Shown here: positions 53,597 through 62,228 of the stretch, piece by piece | Position numbering within the stretch: position 1 is the stretch's first letter | Layout of the letters: each line of letters begins with the position of its first letter | NCBI GenBank assembly: GCA_910587715.1 | Contig: CAJUMV010000014.1 | Coordinates: 19,931 to 83,930 of the forward strand | Direction of reading: 5' to 3' | Source of the DNA: an uncultured Lachnospiraceae bacterium | Lineage (GTDB): Bacteria; Bacillota; Clostridia; Lachnospirales; Lachnospiraceae | DNA: 64,000 nucleotides | Made by a program: the position numbers and the translations under genes | Notes under the pieces: model-generated | What the model saw: the letters and a program-made list of their open reading frames with translations, nothing else | What the model was told of the DNA's origin: nothing | Database searches by the model: none

Positions 53597-53839
53597 TGTT
53601 TTACTTGTTACTTACTTATTTATAATATTTACTCCGTCGTGCCCAGCCGCCAAACCTGCTTCGCAGCTTCGTCGGCTCACGGGCATTCGCCCTAGCAACT
53701 TCCGCCATGCCCACTCACAAAATCCTGCTTCGCAGTCTTTTGCTCGTGCGGGCTGTCGCCCTATGGCTTTATGCCAGACCATTCATCCGAAAGCAAGCTT
53801 TCGTCTGTCTGTTCTGTCACAAAGCCGCATGGCTCATAG
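53597..53839. repeat. Gap with two hairpin-bearing direct repeats (period 69)
   Basis: The region between the binding protein and the attenuator has no gene. CCTGCTTCGCAG occurs at 53655 and 53724, and GGGC-N4-GCCCTA at 53681 and 53750, giving two imperfect copies 69 bases apart, each able to fold. GAAAGC-AA-GCTTTC near 53790 is a further small hairpin. It may be a tandem REP-like element. Confidence 0.55.
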
Positions 53840-55216
53840 TTACTGCATGTTGAAGTTAACCGTCTGCTCTGCGGTCTGGAGCTCGGTGTCGAGGTCCGCG
53901 CCGTTGATGTAGTTCGTGATAGCGGTTGCAACTGCGTTACGTGCCTCGTAGTAGTATGCACCTGTGATGTTGGTCGGAACCTTGGTCGCAAAGTCTACAA
54001 TCTTAGCGGAAACTGCGTCGCCGCCGAAGAACTCGTTAGGCTCAGCGTATGCGCTGGAATCACCTGCGGGTGCCCATGTTGCCAGAGCGCCGCTCGGAAG
54101 GATGTTGTCATACAGCTCGTTGCTGCCTGCAAAAGTCTTTGCAAGGAAGTCACATGCCAGATCCGGATTTGCGCACTTCGTGGTTACTGCCCAGGAAGAA
54201 CCGCCGTTGTTGGAATAGTTGGTTGCATTTGCTGCACCTACCAGGCTAGGCATATTGGTAATCGCCCAATTACCCTTCTGGTCTTCTGCTGTCTGGATGG
54301 AAGCCATAATCCAGCATCCATTGATGGTGCCTGCCACGTTACCGCTTACGAAATCGCCTACATACTCATCCCAGCTGTTAACCTCGGTAAGTACGCCTGC
54401 ATCTTTGAGAGACTTATAAGTCTCCATAACGGTCTTTAAGGTATCATTACTAACGATGTTCGCTGTGCCATCCTCGTTAAAGAGGGAAGCGCCTGCGGAC
54501 TGAAGCATCATCATGATGAGGTCGCACTCACCTGCCTGCATGGAGATGAGGGGCTTGCCGGTTGCTTCCAGAACCTTCTTACCGTTCTCAATATACTGGT
54601 CAAAAGTGATGTCTGTGAAATCATCGATGGTCAGACCAGCCTGCTCGAGAATATCCGTACGGTAGCATGCCACTACTGCACCGTTATCGAAAGGTACGCC
54701 GTAGTTCTTGCCGTCAATTACGGAGTAAGCCGTCTTACCTGCTGCAAACTGAGAATAATCAATGCCGCTGTTTGTCAGATCCATGCATACATCCGGGAAA
54801 GCCATTACGTTCTTCTGGAATGCATTATCCTGCATCAGGAAGATATCAGGCAGTGTGCTCAGATCGCCGGAAGTAGCCGCTGTGGTAACCTTAGTCTGGA
54901 TATCATCCCAAGGGGTCTCAACTACGTTCAGCTTGAAGTTCGGATGGTCTTTCTGATAAACCTTCTCTGCTTCGTACATAGCGTTCAGGTTGAAAGCGGG
55001 GTCCCAGCACCATACAGTCAGTGTCTCGTCACCGCCTGCTGCCGCGGGAGCCTCTGCATCTGCCGCAGGAGCTTCCTCCGCTGCCGGAGCCTCTTCCGTC
55101 GCCGCACCGCTGTCTGCTGCGGGAGCCGCAGGCGCTTCAGAAGAACCGCCGCCACATCCAACCAGTGAAAGAACCATGGTAGATGCCAGTAAAGCTGCTA
55201 AAATCTTTCTTTTCAT
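53840..55216 (-). CDS. Sugar ABC transporter solute-binding lipoprotein
   Basis: A 458-residue family 1 extracellular solute-binding protein. Lipobox L-V-G-C at Cys21; an Ala/Pro/Glu-rich linker (25-55); a two-lobe binding domain opening T-L-T-V-W-C-W-D-P. It should capture an oligosaccharide for the permeases downstream; the cluster suggests a galactoside. GGAGG precedes ATG 55216. It is first in the operon, next to the AraC regulator gene. Confidence 0.93.
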   Translation of the reverse strand: MKRKILAALLASTMVLSLVGCGGGSSEAPAAPAADSGAATEEAPAAEEAPAADAEAPAAAGGDETLTVWCWDPAFNLNAMYEAEKVYQKDHPNFKLNVVETPWDDIQTKVTTAATSGDLSTLPDIFLMQDNAFQKNVMAFPDVCMDLTNSGIDYSQFAAGKTAYSVIDGKNYGVPFDNGAVVACYRTDILEQAGLTIDDFTDITFDQYIENGKKVLEATGKPLISMQAGECDLIMMMLQSAGASLFNEDGTANIVSNDTLKTVMETYKSLKDAGVLTEVNSWDEYVGDFVSGNVAGTINGCWIMASIQTAEDQKGNWAITNMPSLVGAANATNYSNNGGSSWAVTTKCANPDLACDFLAKTFAGSNELYDNILPSGALATWAPAGDSSAYAEPNEFFGGDAVSAKIVDFATKVPTNITGAYYYEARNAVATAITNYINGADLDTELQTAEQTVNFNMQ

Positions 55217-55343
55217 TTCTGTTTCCTCCCATTCTTTCTTTTTGTGCATTTTGTGCACTATACTTTTTCACTTTCCCTCAGTCTCCAAAGCTGTTTCGTC
55301 ATTTTGTACATGCAAAACATCCCTTTTGACTGATTGTATATGC

Positions 55344-55349
55344 ATTATA
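55344..55349 (-). promoter_or_regulatory. -10 element of the transporter-lacZ operon
   Basis: Minus-strand TATAAT about 130 bases before the binding protein start. No -35 match lies 16-18 bases upstream, as expected for a promoter that needs an activator such as the adjacent AraC protein. Confidence 0.45.
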
Positions 55350-55391
55350 ACTCTGTAATGACTTTGTGTGCTGTCGTTAAAAAGCAAAAAA

Positions 55392-55419
55392 GATGCAAAT
55401 TCAACCATTGATTTGCACC
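55392..55419 (-). terminator. Terminator of the AraC regulator gene
   Basis: Stem GGTGCAAAT/ATTTGCATC with inner CAA/TTG pairs, followed by TTTTTTGCTTTTT on the minus strand. Confidence 0.8.
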
Positions 55420-55436
55420 TTAAACGTTTACGTTTC
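55420..55436. promoter_or_regulatory. cre-like palindrome upstream of the sugar transporter operon
   Basis: Minus-strand GAAACGTAAACGTTTAAG contains AAACG-N4-CGTTT. It shares the central GTAAACGTTTA with catabolite-response (cre)/LacI-type operators. It lies about 75 bases upstream of the -10 and overlaps the edge of the araC terminator. Confidence 0.45.
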
Positions 55437-55485
55437 TGTATTTATCACCATTTCATCAAATAACTTCTTCTTTTAAGTCCATGCC

Positions 55486-56409
55486 CTACCAGCCCTTATA
55501 TGCGGAAATCTTGTAATCCAGCAGTTTTGCTTCATAATTCTCCGGATGAATTTTCCATTGATAGGGCGTAATATCCAGAACCTTTTTAAAATTTCTGTTA
55601 AAGGTAGACACCGACTGAAAACCGCACCGTTCAGCCACCAGCTCCATACTGTCCGTGTGCTTCTTCATATATTCGCACGCCATCTGCACTCGCACCAGAT
55701 TCAGATAATCGGAGGGTGTCATATTCATGATCTTCTGGAACACTCTGCGGAAATGCGTTTCCGACATGTGGCTCTCCCTCGCCAAATCCCCGATTGTCAG
55801 CTCCTCCGCATAGTGCGCGCCAATGTAATGCAGCGCATAGGAAATTTGAGAAACACTCCGGCTCTGCTTCCTGACTTTCGCCTGATTTCCCTGATTCATA
55901 CGCGCAATATTCATAAGAAGAGACAGCTGCAGTCCTTTCACGCTCTCTGTGTAAAAGTCCTTCTTATAGCGCATTTCGTCCATAATGCTTTGAATCAGCT
56001 CCGCCGTCTCGGGGTAACGCGCCGCGTCCACCGCCCACGCCCGATTATTGATAATCGCGCCCAAATCCTCCGCATAAAGCGTATCTTCCCTGTAGACTTC
56101 CCGCAAAAACGCTTCCACATCAATAAACAGATACTCCCAGCTGCTCAGGGAAAAGTTATCGCTGGCTGTATTGTGTGGAAAGTTTTTGGGAATCAGCGTA
56201 AACATGCCCGCCTTATAAGGAATGACCTCCTCATCTAACACCATATCGCCGATTCCGTCATAACAGTACCCGATTTCCATATAATTATGAAAATGCAGGG
56301 AATCCATGCCATACGGGCGAACCCACGCTTCACCGAGAAGCGCCATACACGGCTCGTTCTGTGGAATCTCATAATAGCGGAATTCAATTTCCTTCTTTTT
56401 TGCAGCCAT
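55486..56409 (-). CDS. AraC family transcriptional regulator
   Basis: A 307-residue regulator: an N-terminal cupin-type sensing domain (H-F-H-N-Y-M-E-I-G-Y, then P-K-N-F-P-H-N-T) and a C-terminal double helix-turn-helix (from about 200; L-A-R-E-S-H-M-S-E-T-H-F-R-R-V-F and V-A-E-R-C-G-F-Q-S-V-S-T-F-N-R-N-F). It probably senses a sugar and activates the binding protein-permease-lacZ operon directly downstream. ATG 56409 has AAGGA upstream; the longer frame has no site. Confidence 0.92.
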   Translation of the reverse strand: MAAKKKEIEFRYYEIPQNEPCMALLGEAWVRPYGMDSLHFHNYMEIGYCYDGIGDMVLDEEVIPYKAGMFTLIPKNFPHNTASDNFSLSSWEYLFIDVEAFLREVYREDTLYAEDLGAIINNRAWAVDAARYPETAELIQSIMDEMRYKKDFYTESVKGLQLSLLMNIARMNQGNQAKVRKQSRSVSQISYALHYIGAHYAEELTIGDLARESHMSETHFRRVFQKIMNMTPSDYLNLVRVQMACEYMKKHTDSMELVAERCGFQSVSTFNRNFKKVLDITPYQWKIHPENYEAKLLDYKISAYKGW

Positions 56410-56580
56410 ATATATCCTTCCCCATTCGGGCTGATATCTGCTTTTATCAGTACCACAATAAGTATAACAAAAGATAAATTTAGTGTAAACCCACAAACAG
56501 GACATCCCCCGGCGGTGGAGCGCCGGGGGACATCCATTCAAAAATAAGTAATGTATTAAAAAGGGATATAAGATATAAGC

Positions 56581-58350
56581 TTATTCGACATCCTGCAGCG
56601 CGTCGAAATCCTCTTCGCCGGTGCGGATTTTAACAACCTTATCCACATTGTAGACAAAAATCTTGCCGTCTCCGATATGACCCGTATAGAGCGCTTTCTT
56701 CGCGGCTTCCACCACCGTGTCCACCGGAATCTTGCTGACTACCACCTCGACTTTTACCTTCGGCAGCAAGGTTGCATCCATTTCTACGCCGCGGTATTTC
56801 TCGCCCGCACCCTTCTGGATGCCGCATCCCATTACCTGTGTCACCGTCATGCCGGTCACGCCCAAGTCGTTCATTGCCTTGCGCAGCTTATCGTATCTGG
56901 ACAGCTTCGCAATGATTGCCACCTTATACATACCCGTAGCGGAAGCCACCGGCACCTGCGCCACCTTCACCGCCGCGTCCTTCTGTACCGCGGAAGCCGC
57001 GTCGTAATCTTCCACGCCAAGGCTGGTGTTTTCGTTCACATCCATCACCATCGCACCGGACACATCCATAATACTAAAGCCGGAATAAGCCGATGCCAGA
57101 CCATGCTCCGTGACATCCAGACCTATGATTTCCTCCTCCTGAGACGCCCGCAGCCCGACAGTCGCTTTAATCACCAGAAATACAATCGTAATCGTCACAA
57201 GCGTCCACGCTGCCACCGATGCAAAACCGATTAACTGTAATCCGAGAAGCTTCAGACCACCGCCATAAAACAAACCCGTAAGCTCCGTGCCGGAAGCGTC
57301 CGCAATGGAATAGCCCGGCGCTGTGTTAGTCGCAAAAAATCCTACGGAAATCGTGCCCCAGATACCGTTCATCATATGTACCGCTACCGCACCCACAGGG
57401 TCATCAATATGCAGCTTGTAATCCAAAAGCCATACGCCGAATACTACCAACAGACCCGCTACCGCACCGATTACAATTGCGCCGAAGGCATCCGTCACGT
57501 CACAGGGAGCGGTAATCGCCACCAGACCCGCCAAAGAAGCATTCAGGCACATAGACACATCAGGCTTTCCATATTTAATCCAGGTAAAAATCATACACAC
57601 CACGGTCGCCACCGCCGGCGCAATCGTCGTCGTCACAAAGATGGAACCAAGCTGCTCCACGCTTGTTGCCGCCGCACCGTTAAAACCATACCAGCCGAGC
57701 CAGAGAATAAACACACCCAGCGCGCCAAGCGGAATGCTGTGTCCGGGAAAAGCGTTTACCTTGGTAATCTTACCGTTCTTATCCGTATTGAACTTACCGA
57801 TACGGGGTCCTAAAATCTTCGCGCCCACCAGAGCGGAAATGCCGCCCACCATATGAATCGCGCAGGAACCAGCGAAATCGTGGAAACCAATCTGTGAAAG
57901 CCAGCCGCCGCCCCAGATCCAGTGCGCTTCAATCGGATAAATCAATGCCGAAATCACGCCGGAGTAAATACAGTAGCTCAAAAACTTTGTCCGCTCCGCC
58001 ATCGCGCCGGAAACAATTGTCGCCGTGGTCGCGCAGAACACCAGGTTAAATACAAAGTTCGACCAGTCGAAACTCTCATATTCCGTAAAAATGTCGAACC
58101 CGGGCTTACCAATCAGCCCGACCATGTCCTCTCCCAGCAGAAGACCAAAACCGATTACAATAAACATTACCGTACCAATGCAGAAATCCATCAGGTTCTT
58201 CATAATGATGTTTCCCGCATTCTTCGCTCTGGTAAATCCTGTCTCGACCATTGCAAATCCAGCCTGCATCCAGAACACCAGCGCCGCGCCGATTAAAAAC
58301 CAGACGCCGAAAATCTGTCCGTTCATTACCTCCATAATCTCTTCTGTCAT
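56581..58350 (-). CDS. Ammonium transporter fused to a P-II regulatory domain
   Basis: A 589-residue Amt-PII fusion. Residues 1-410 form an 11-segment Amt channel with the pore histidines in C-A-I-H-M-V-G-G and V-A-V-H-M-M-N-G-I-W-G. A linker of about 70 residues follows, then a complete P-II (GlnK-type) domain from about 480, with T-loop tyrosine in G-E-K-Y-R-G-V-E and the nucleotide-site stretch G-H-I-G-D-G-K-I-F-V. P-II normally blocks Amt when nitrogen is plentiful; here gate and channel are one chain. ATG 58350 is set by GAGGAGG. Confidence 0.94.
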   Translation of the reverse strand: MTEEIMEVMNGQIFGVWFLIGAALVFWMQAGFAMVETGFTRAKNAGNIIMKNLMDFCIGTVMFIVIGFGLLLGEDMVGLIGKPGFDIFTEYESFDWSNFVFNLVFCATTATIVSGAMAERTKFLSYCIYSGVISALIYPIEAHWIWGGGWLSQIGFHDFAGSCAIHMVGGISALVGAKILGPRIGKFNTDKNGKITKVNAFPGHSIPLGALGVFILWLGWYGFNGAAATSVEQLGSIFVTTTIAPAVATVVCMIFTWIKYGKPDVSMCLNASLAGLVAITAPCDVTDAFGAIVIGAVAGLLVVFGVWLLDYKLHIDDPVGAVAVHMMNGIWGTISVGFFATNTAPGYSIADASGTELTGLFYGGGLKLLGLQLIGFASVAAWTLVTITIVFLVIKATVGLRASQEEEIIGLDVTEHGLASAYSGFSIMDVSGAMVMDVNENTSLGVEDYDAASAVQKDAAVKVAQVPVASATGMYKVAIIAKLSRYDKLRKAMNDLGVTGMTVTQVMGCGIQKGAGEKYRGVEMDATLLPKVKVEVVVSKIPVDTVVEAAKKALYTGHIGDGKIFVYNVDKVVKIRTGEEDFDALQDVE

Positions 58351-58374
58351 TTTTTCATTCCTCCTCACATAAAG

Positions 58375-58404
58375 AAGGCGCCTTGAGTTTCCTCAAAGCG
58401 CCTT
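58375..58404 (-). promoter_or_regulatory. Hairpin in the amt leader RNA
   Basis: Stem AAGGCGC-CTTGAG/CTCAAA-GCGCCTT with a 4-base loop. It lies between the transcription start and the ribosome site of the Amt-PII gene. It may protect the mRNA or control translation; on the plus strand it also ends in T-rich sequence. Confidence 0.6.
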
Positions 58405-58420
58405 TGCTTTTATGACTTGG

Positions 58421-58449
58421 ATTGTAGCACGGTCTTTTTATAGTGTCAA
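58421..58449 (-). promoter_or_regulatory. Promoter of the Amt-PII gene
   Basis: Minus-strand TTGACA (58444-58449) and TACAAT (58421-58426) with a 17-base spacer, close to consensus. The start would be near 58414, leaving a leader of about 64 bases. Confidence 0.8.
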
Positions 58450-58456
58450 CCACTTT

Positions 58457-58492
58457 TTGTATTTATGTATTATTGTATACAATTAAATACAA
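58457..58492. promoter_or_regulatory. Array of TTGTAT half-sites upstream of the Amt-PII promoter
   Basis: A perfect 12-bp palindrome ATTGTATACAAT (58472-58483) is flanked by TTGTATTT (58457) and its inverse AAATACAA (58485-58492). The spacing of about 16 bases places the half-sites on similar helix faces. A dimeric regulator, for instance of GntR type or a nitrogen regulator, may bind here. Confidence 0.5.
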
Positions 58493-58493
58493 T

Positions 58494-59429
58494 CTATGAC
58501 TTTTTCCGTTTTCCAAAATCCATCTGTGCAAAAATCACCGCTGCAAACACCAGCACACACCCCAGAACTTCCCGCCTGCTCATCGTCTCATGCAAAAGCA
58601 GCATGCCTGCCAGTACAGAAAAAACCGACTCCAGACTCATCAGCAGGGACGCAATGGCGGGATTAATCCCGTTCTGCCCTACAATCTGTAAGGTATAACC
58701 CACGCCGCAGGACATGATGCCCGCATACAAAATCGGAATCCACACGTCGATGCTCCCGAAGGATTGCAGCCACGCCGTCGCTCCCATTTGCCGCATCTCC
58801 ACGCCAAACATCGGAATCATCCCCCACGCGCCGCACACGAAAAACTGGATGCATGACATGCGCACCCCGTCCACCAGCGGCGAAAAATGGTCTACCACCA
58901 TAATATGTACAGAAAAGCAGACCGCGCACACAAGCACCAGCCCGTCGCTAAACTGAAAGGAAAATCCGTCGGTCAGACAGAGGAAGTAAAGTCCCACAAC
59001 CGCTACCAGAATACCGATCCAGACATTCCAGCCGCATTTTTTCCCGAAAAAAATACCCAGCACCGGCACCAGAAGAATATAGCACGCCGTCAGAAATCCC
59101 GCCTTGCCCGCCGTGGTACCGTAATACATGCCCATCTGCTGAAAGGTACTTGCCACAAACAGCACCAGCCCACAGAGCGCGCCGCCAAGAGACAGCCTGC
59201 GCCGCTCCTCCGGCGACCGCGGCTTTCTGCCTGCCGTATATCTGTCCAAAAAAGGAATCACTGGCAGAAGAACCATTCCGCCGAGAAAAGAGCGGATACA
59301 GTTAAACGTATAGGGACCCGCCGACGCGCCGCCCTGCCGCTGCGCCACAAAGGCTACGCCCCAGACAAGAGCGGTGAGAAGCAGGAACATGGAATTGCGT
59401 GCCTGTAAAGTTATCGTTGGTTTTTTCAT
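58494..59429 (-). CDS. EamA/DMT family transporter
   Basis: A 311-residue drug/metabolite transporter family protein with ten membrane segments in two EamA repeats (first from F-L-L-L-T-A-L-V-W-G, second from about residue 155). Such proteins export amino acids, nucleosides or other small molecules; the substrate is unknown. ATG 59429 has GGAGAG upstream. Confidence 0.9.
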   Translation of the reverse strand: MKKPTITLQARNSMFLLLTALVWGVAFVAQRQGGASAGPYTFNCIRSFLGGMVLLPVIPFLDRYTAGRKPRSPEERRRLSLGGALCGLVLFVASTFQQMGMYYGTTAGKAGFLTACYILLVPVLGIFFGKKCGWNVWIGILVAVVGLYFLCLTDGFSFQFSDGLVLVCAVCFSVHIMVVDHFSPLVDGVRMSCIQFFVCGAWGMIPMFGVEMRQMGATAWLQSFGSIDVWIPILYAGIMSCGVGYTLQIVGQNGINPAIASLLMSLESVFSVLAGMLLLHETMSRREVLGCVLVFAAVIFAQMDFGKRKKS

Positions 59430-59467
59430 AACGTTCTCTCCATTTTTAAGCCTGCAAACCGAACGCG

Positions 59468-59479
59468 GGAAACGTTTCC
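59468..59479. promoter_or_regulatory. Perfect palindrome in the EamA transporter leader
   Basis: GGAAACGTTTCC, a 12-bp perfect palindrome with the AACGTT centre of LacI/CcpA-type operators. It lies between a candidate minus-strand promoter (TTGACG 59529-59534, TAAACT 59505-59510, 18-base spacer) and the start codon, a position suited to repression. Confidence 0.45.
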
Positions 59480-59597
59480 TATCTACTCTCCGCGCGCCCA
59501 AATTAGTTTACCCCCTTCCAAATGCTCCCGTCAATACAGACTTTTCCTTTATCTGGCAATTGACACCCAGACAACCGGTCCTAAAACCGACTTGCAT

Positions 59598-60323
59598 TCA
59601 CAACTCTTTCTCCAGAAAAAGATGTCTTAACCCGTCAACCTCCGTCTCCCCGGTCACCGCAAACCCCAGCTTCTCACACAGCCGCAGCGACCTCTCGTTC
59701 CCCGGCTGCACAAGCGCCTGCACCTTGGACATTTCCAGTGTTTCCCGCGCATATGCCAAAATCGCGCCGCACACCTCATATGCATATCCCTTTCCCTGCC
59801 ACGGCACGCCGAACACAAAACCAAGCTCCGGCAGCTCATAGCCTTCCCGCCAGCTGATGCCCGCTCTGCCGATTACTCCACCGCTTTCCTTCTCCAAAAC
59901 CGTCCACATGCCGTACCCGTAAAAAGCGTACACCTTCTCCCTGTACTCTTTTGTATAAGCAATCTCCTCATCCCTGTCCGTAAAAAGATTTTCCATGTAT
60001 TTCGTAATGGAAGGCTCCGCATAAATCCGATAAAAGCTGTCCACGTCCTCCACTGTCGTCTCCCGCACAATACAACGTTCTGTTGTCAGAACCTCCCACG
60101 GAAGCCCTGCAAGGCGGCGGTAAGCCAGCTCAAAAGCTTCCTCGTCCATTTCCTCCAGATTTTCCACTGCGTAAAGCGCGCCCGGAAAAGATTCTCCCGG
60201 GTTATTTTCATGCAGACAGGGCAGCACATAGCAGCCCTGCTCCCGCAGCGCCGTATAAATCCGCGCCTTATCCGTAATATATAAAGGCTGTTCCCATGAA
60301 GGATAGCATATCTTTTTCAACAT
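59598..60323 (-). CDS. GNAT family N-acetyltransferase
   Basis: A 241-residue protein with an N-terminal extension of about 85 residues and a C-terminal GNAT domain. It resembles RimJ-type enzymes: R-C-I-V-R-E-T-T-V-E-D, then the acetyl-CoA loop P-W-Q-G-K-G-Y-A-Y-E near residue 180, and N-E-R-S-L-R-L-C-E-K-L-G-F. The acceptor is unknown. The start at 60323 begins M-L-K-K-I; GGAG is 11 bases upstream. Confidence 0.88.
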   Translation of the reverse strand: MLKKICYPSWEQPLYITDKARIYTALREQGCYVLPCLHENNPGESFPGALYAVENLEEMDEEAFELAYRRLAGLPWEVLTTERCIVRETTVEDVDSFYRIYAEPSITKYMENLFTDRDEEIAYTKEYREKVYAFYGYGMWTVLEKESGGVIGRAGISWREGYELPELGFVFGVPWQGKGYAYEVCGAILAYARETLEMSKVQALVQPGNERSLRLCEKLGFAVTGETEVDGLRHLFLEKEL

Positions 60324-60507
60324 ACACCGCTCTTCTCCGTCCTGTCTTTCATCCCGTCTGTCCCAGACAGCCAATGATAAATTTGCGTTCAGACATTATC
60401 CAGCCTGCAGCAAATTTTGACTTGACCGGACTTCTATGGTATTTTGTATAGTAGGATTTAAGTTTACTATGAATTCAGCAATCAGAAAAGAGGAAAGGAA
60501 TTTTAAT

Positions 60508-61029
60508 ATGGCACAGAATCCAATCGTAACTTTTACTATGGCAAACGGCGATGTCATCAAAGCGGAATTATATCCCGAGACTGCGCCCGTTTCTGTCAAC
60601 AACTTTATCAGCCTGATCAATAAGAATTTTTATGACGGCTTAATTTTTCACCGGGTCATCAAGGGATTTATGATTCAGGGCGGCGATCCGGAGGGCACCG
60701 GCATGGGTGGTCCCGGCTATTCCATCAAAGGCGAGTTTCGCCAGAATGGGGTTGAAAACGACCTAAAGCATACGGAGGGCGTTCTCTCCATGGCGAGAAG
60801 TATGCATCCCGACTCTGCAGGCAGCCAGTTCTTCATCATGCACAAGACAAGCCCCCATTTAGACGGCGCTTATGCGGCGTTTGGGAAGGTTATCGAGGGA
60901 CTGGAAAACGTAAATAAAATCGCAGAGACAGCCACCGATTTTGAGGACAGACCGCTGGAAGAGCAGGTGATGAAAAGCGTTACCGTCGAGACATTCGGGG
61001 TGGATTATCCGGAGCCGGAGAAGCTGTAA
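60508..61029 (+). CDS. Peptidyl-prolyl cis-trans isomerase, cyclophilin type
   Basis: A 173-residue cytoplasmic cyclophilin that speeds proline isomerisation in folding proteins. Catalytic-site motifs are intact: F-H-R-V-I-K-G-F-M-I-Q-G-G-D and S-A-G-S-Q-F-F-I-M. ATG 60508 follows AGGAAAGGA; an upstream frame has no site. A single-gene transcript with its own terminator. Confidence 0.95.
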   Translation: MAQNPIVTFTMANGDVIKAELYPETAPVSVNNFISLINKNFYDGLIFHRVIKGFMIQGGDPEGTGMGGPGYSIKGEFRQNGVENDLKHTEGVLSMARSMHPDSAGSQFFIMHKTSPHLDGAYAAFGKVIEGLENVNKIAETATDFEDRPLEEQVMKSVTVETFGVDYPEPEKL

Positions 61030-61074
61030 GCGCTTTCACCCACTGACAAATCCACATGACAGGAAAACAAACAA

Positions 61075-61105
61075 GGGAGCCGGTTTGTCTTTGCCGGTTC
61101 CCTTT
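61075..61105 (+). terminator. Terminator of the cyclophilin gene
   Basis: Stem GGGAGCCGG/CCGGTTCCC (one G-T pair) followed by TTTACCGTTTG, 45 bases after the stop. Confidence 0.75.
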
Positions 61106-61671
61106 ACCGTTTGTGCTTTATTTGTTTAAATCCTTTTACGATAAAGTTATTGAAAAAAGAAATTGGAGGGTGGCTATGTACGAGAGAATGATGAATTTCC
61201 AGCATCCGTAGAGAAACCATCCTTTTCTCTATATACATGCTGGCTTCCGTCAGGTCTGCCTCTGTTTCTCCCAGTTCTGCCTGACTACATAAAAAATAAC
61301 AGACTATTCCTTGAATAAATCTGCCACATAAAATAAGTATTAAAATGTCGGAAAATTCTGCTAAACGATCTTAAGGCCTTATATACGGGTATTATTCTTC
61401 CTGCATCCCACCTGTCCCCAGAGATCTTGATAATCTGAACGGTTCGCAATGACCGAACTTCCAACAATAATAACATCGGTAATTATACATAGAAGTTTTT
61501 TCTGTTTGCAACTGTTATTCAAGTGCATGTAACAAAAATATCCATAATTCCTTCAATATGGTATTTTTGTGGTGCCACCAGTATCTAGTGTATTAGTTTT
61601 TATCAAATAACAAGAAAAAAGGTTGATAGCAAAATAAAGAGAAGGCAATCCTAAAAAACTGACAAAAATAT
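61106..61671. other. AT-rich, gene-poor stretch with possible gene fragments
   Basis: No complete gene is supported. Near 61170 a good ribosome site (GGAGGG) precedes an 11-codon frame (M-Y-E-R-M-M-N-F-Q-H-P, stop) that looks like a truncated gene start. On the minus strand an 80-odd codon open frame without a start ends at 61104. Around 61400-61480 a frame reads V-I-I-V-G-S-S-V-I-A-N-R-S-D-Y-Q before it is broken. The composition shift from the neighbours suggests a decayed, acquired segment. Confidence 0.45.
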
Positions 61672-61701
61672 TTGCAGGTGCATTTAGCATATAAATATAG
61701 T
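61672..61701 (+). promoter_or_regulatory. Candidate promoter of the Trypco2-metallopeptidase cassette
   Basis: TTGCAG (61672-61677) and TATAGT (61696-61701), 18 bases apart; AGTATACT just after offers an alternative -10 (TATACT). The leader of about 90 bases contains TATAATT/AATTATA arms around 61720-61750. Confidence 0.5.
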
Positions 61702-61800
61702 ATACTGTAAATATGAATTTATAATTCTATTTTGATAATAGTACAATTATAAGGCGAATCTTCTCTGGTGTAAAAGAAACGAGTCTGGAACGGAGGAAAA

Positions 61801-62172
61801 ATGATTACATTACATGAAGCAATCAGAAATATTCAGGACGAACTTATAAAAAGTGAGCGGGAACGTGAGCAAAAGGGAATCCCTCGACTGTTTGTGACAG
61901 AAAAATTAACACTTGAACTATCCTGTGTATTTTCGGAAACGGACAGTAAAGATGCTAAAGGTGGCATTAATGCCTTTTCTGTTCTGGCTCTGGATACAGC
62001 TTCGACCAATACTGTCAGTTCGGAAAAGGTTCAGAAAGTAATTTTGGAGTTTAAAACAATAGATATAACAGATTCCCAGAATGCGAAATTGGCACAAAGT
62101 GCTGAGAATTCGGACAGATGTCCTATCCCGCTTCACGGAAACAACGGGCTGTATCCGCATGGAGAGAATTGA
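61801..62172 (+). CDS. Trypco2-domain (trypsin-co-occurring domain 2) small protein
   Basis: A 123-residue protein. Residues 1-88 follow the Trypco2 pattern: a helix (I-T-L-H-E-A-I-R-N-I-Q-D-E-L), a charged loop, a strand (F-V-T-E-K-L-T-L-E-L-S-C-V-F), a short Gly-rich turn, a strand (A-F-S-V-L-A-L-D) and a last strand (S-E-K-V-Q-K-V-I-L-E-F-K). Residues 89-123 are a polar, probably disordered tail. Known Trypco2 proteins occur with peptidases in predicted bacterial conflict systems, where they are thought to be recognition or adaptor parts. GGAGG lies at ideal distance from the ATG. The partner gene starts 56 bases later. Assignment is by eye, without a search. Confidence 0.68.
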   Translation: MITLHEAIRNIQDELIKSEREREQKGIPRLFVTEKLTLELSCVFSETDSKDAKGGINAFSVLALDTASTNTVSSEKVQKVILEFKTIDITDSQNAKLAQSAENSDRCPIPLHGNNGLYPHGEN

Positions 62173-62228
62173 GCAGGATATGGTATAACACTGATATTAG
62201 ATGCCGGTTATAGGAAAGAGAACACATA

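Noticed and set aside
61285..61476. Minus-strand open frame of 63 codons
   Set aside because: No ribosome site, no recognisable motif, and another broken frame overlaps it; kept only as part of the decayed segment.
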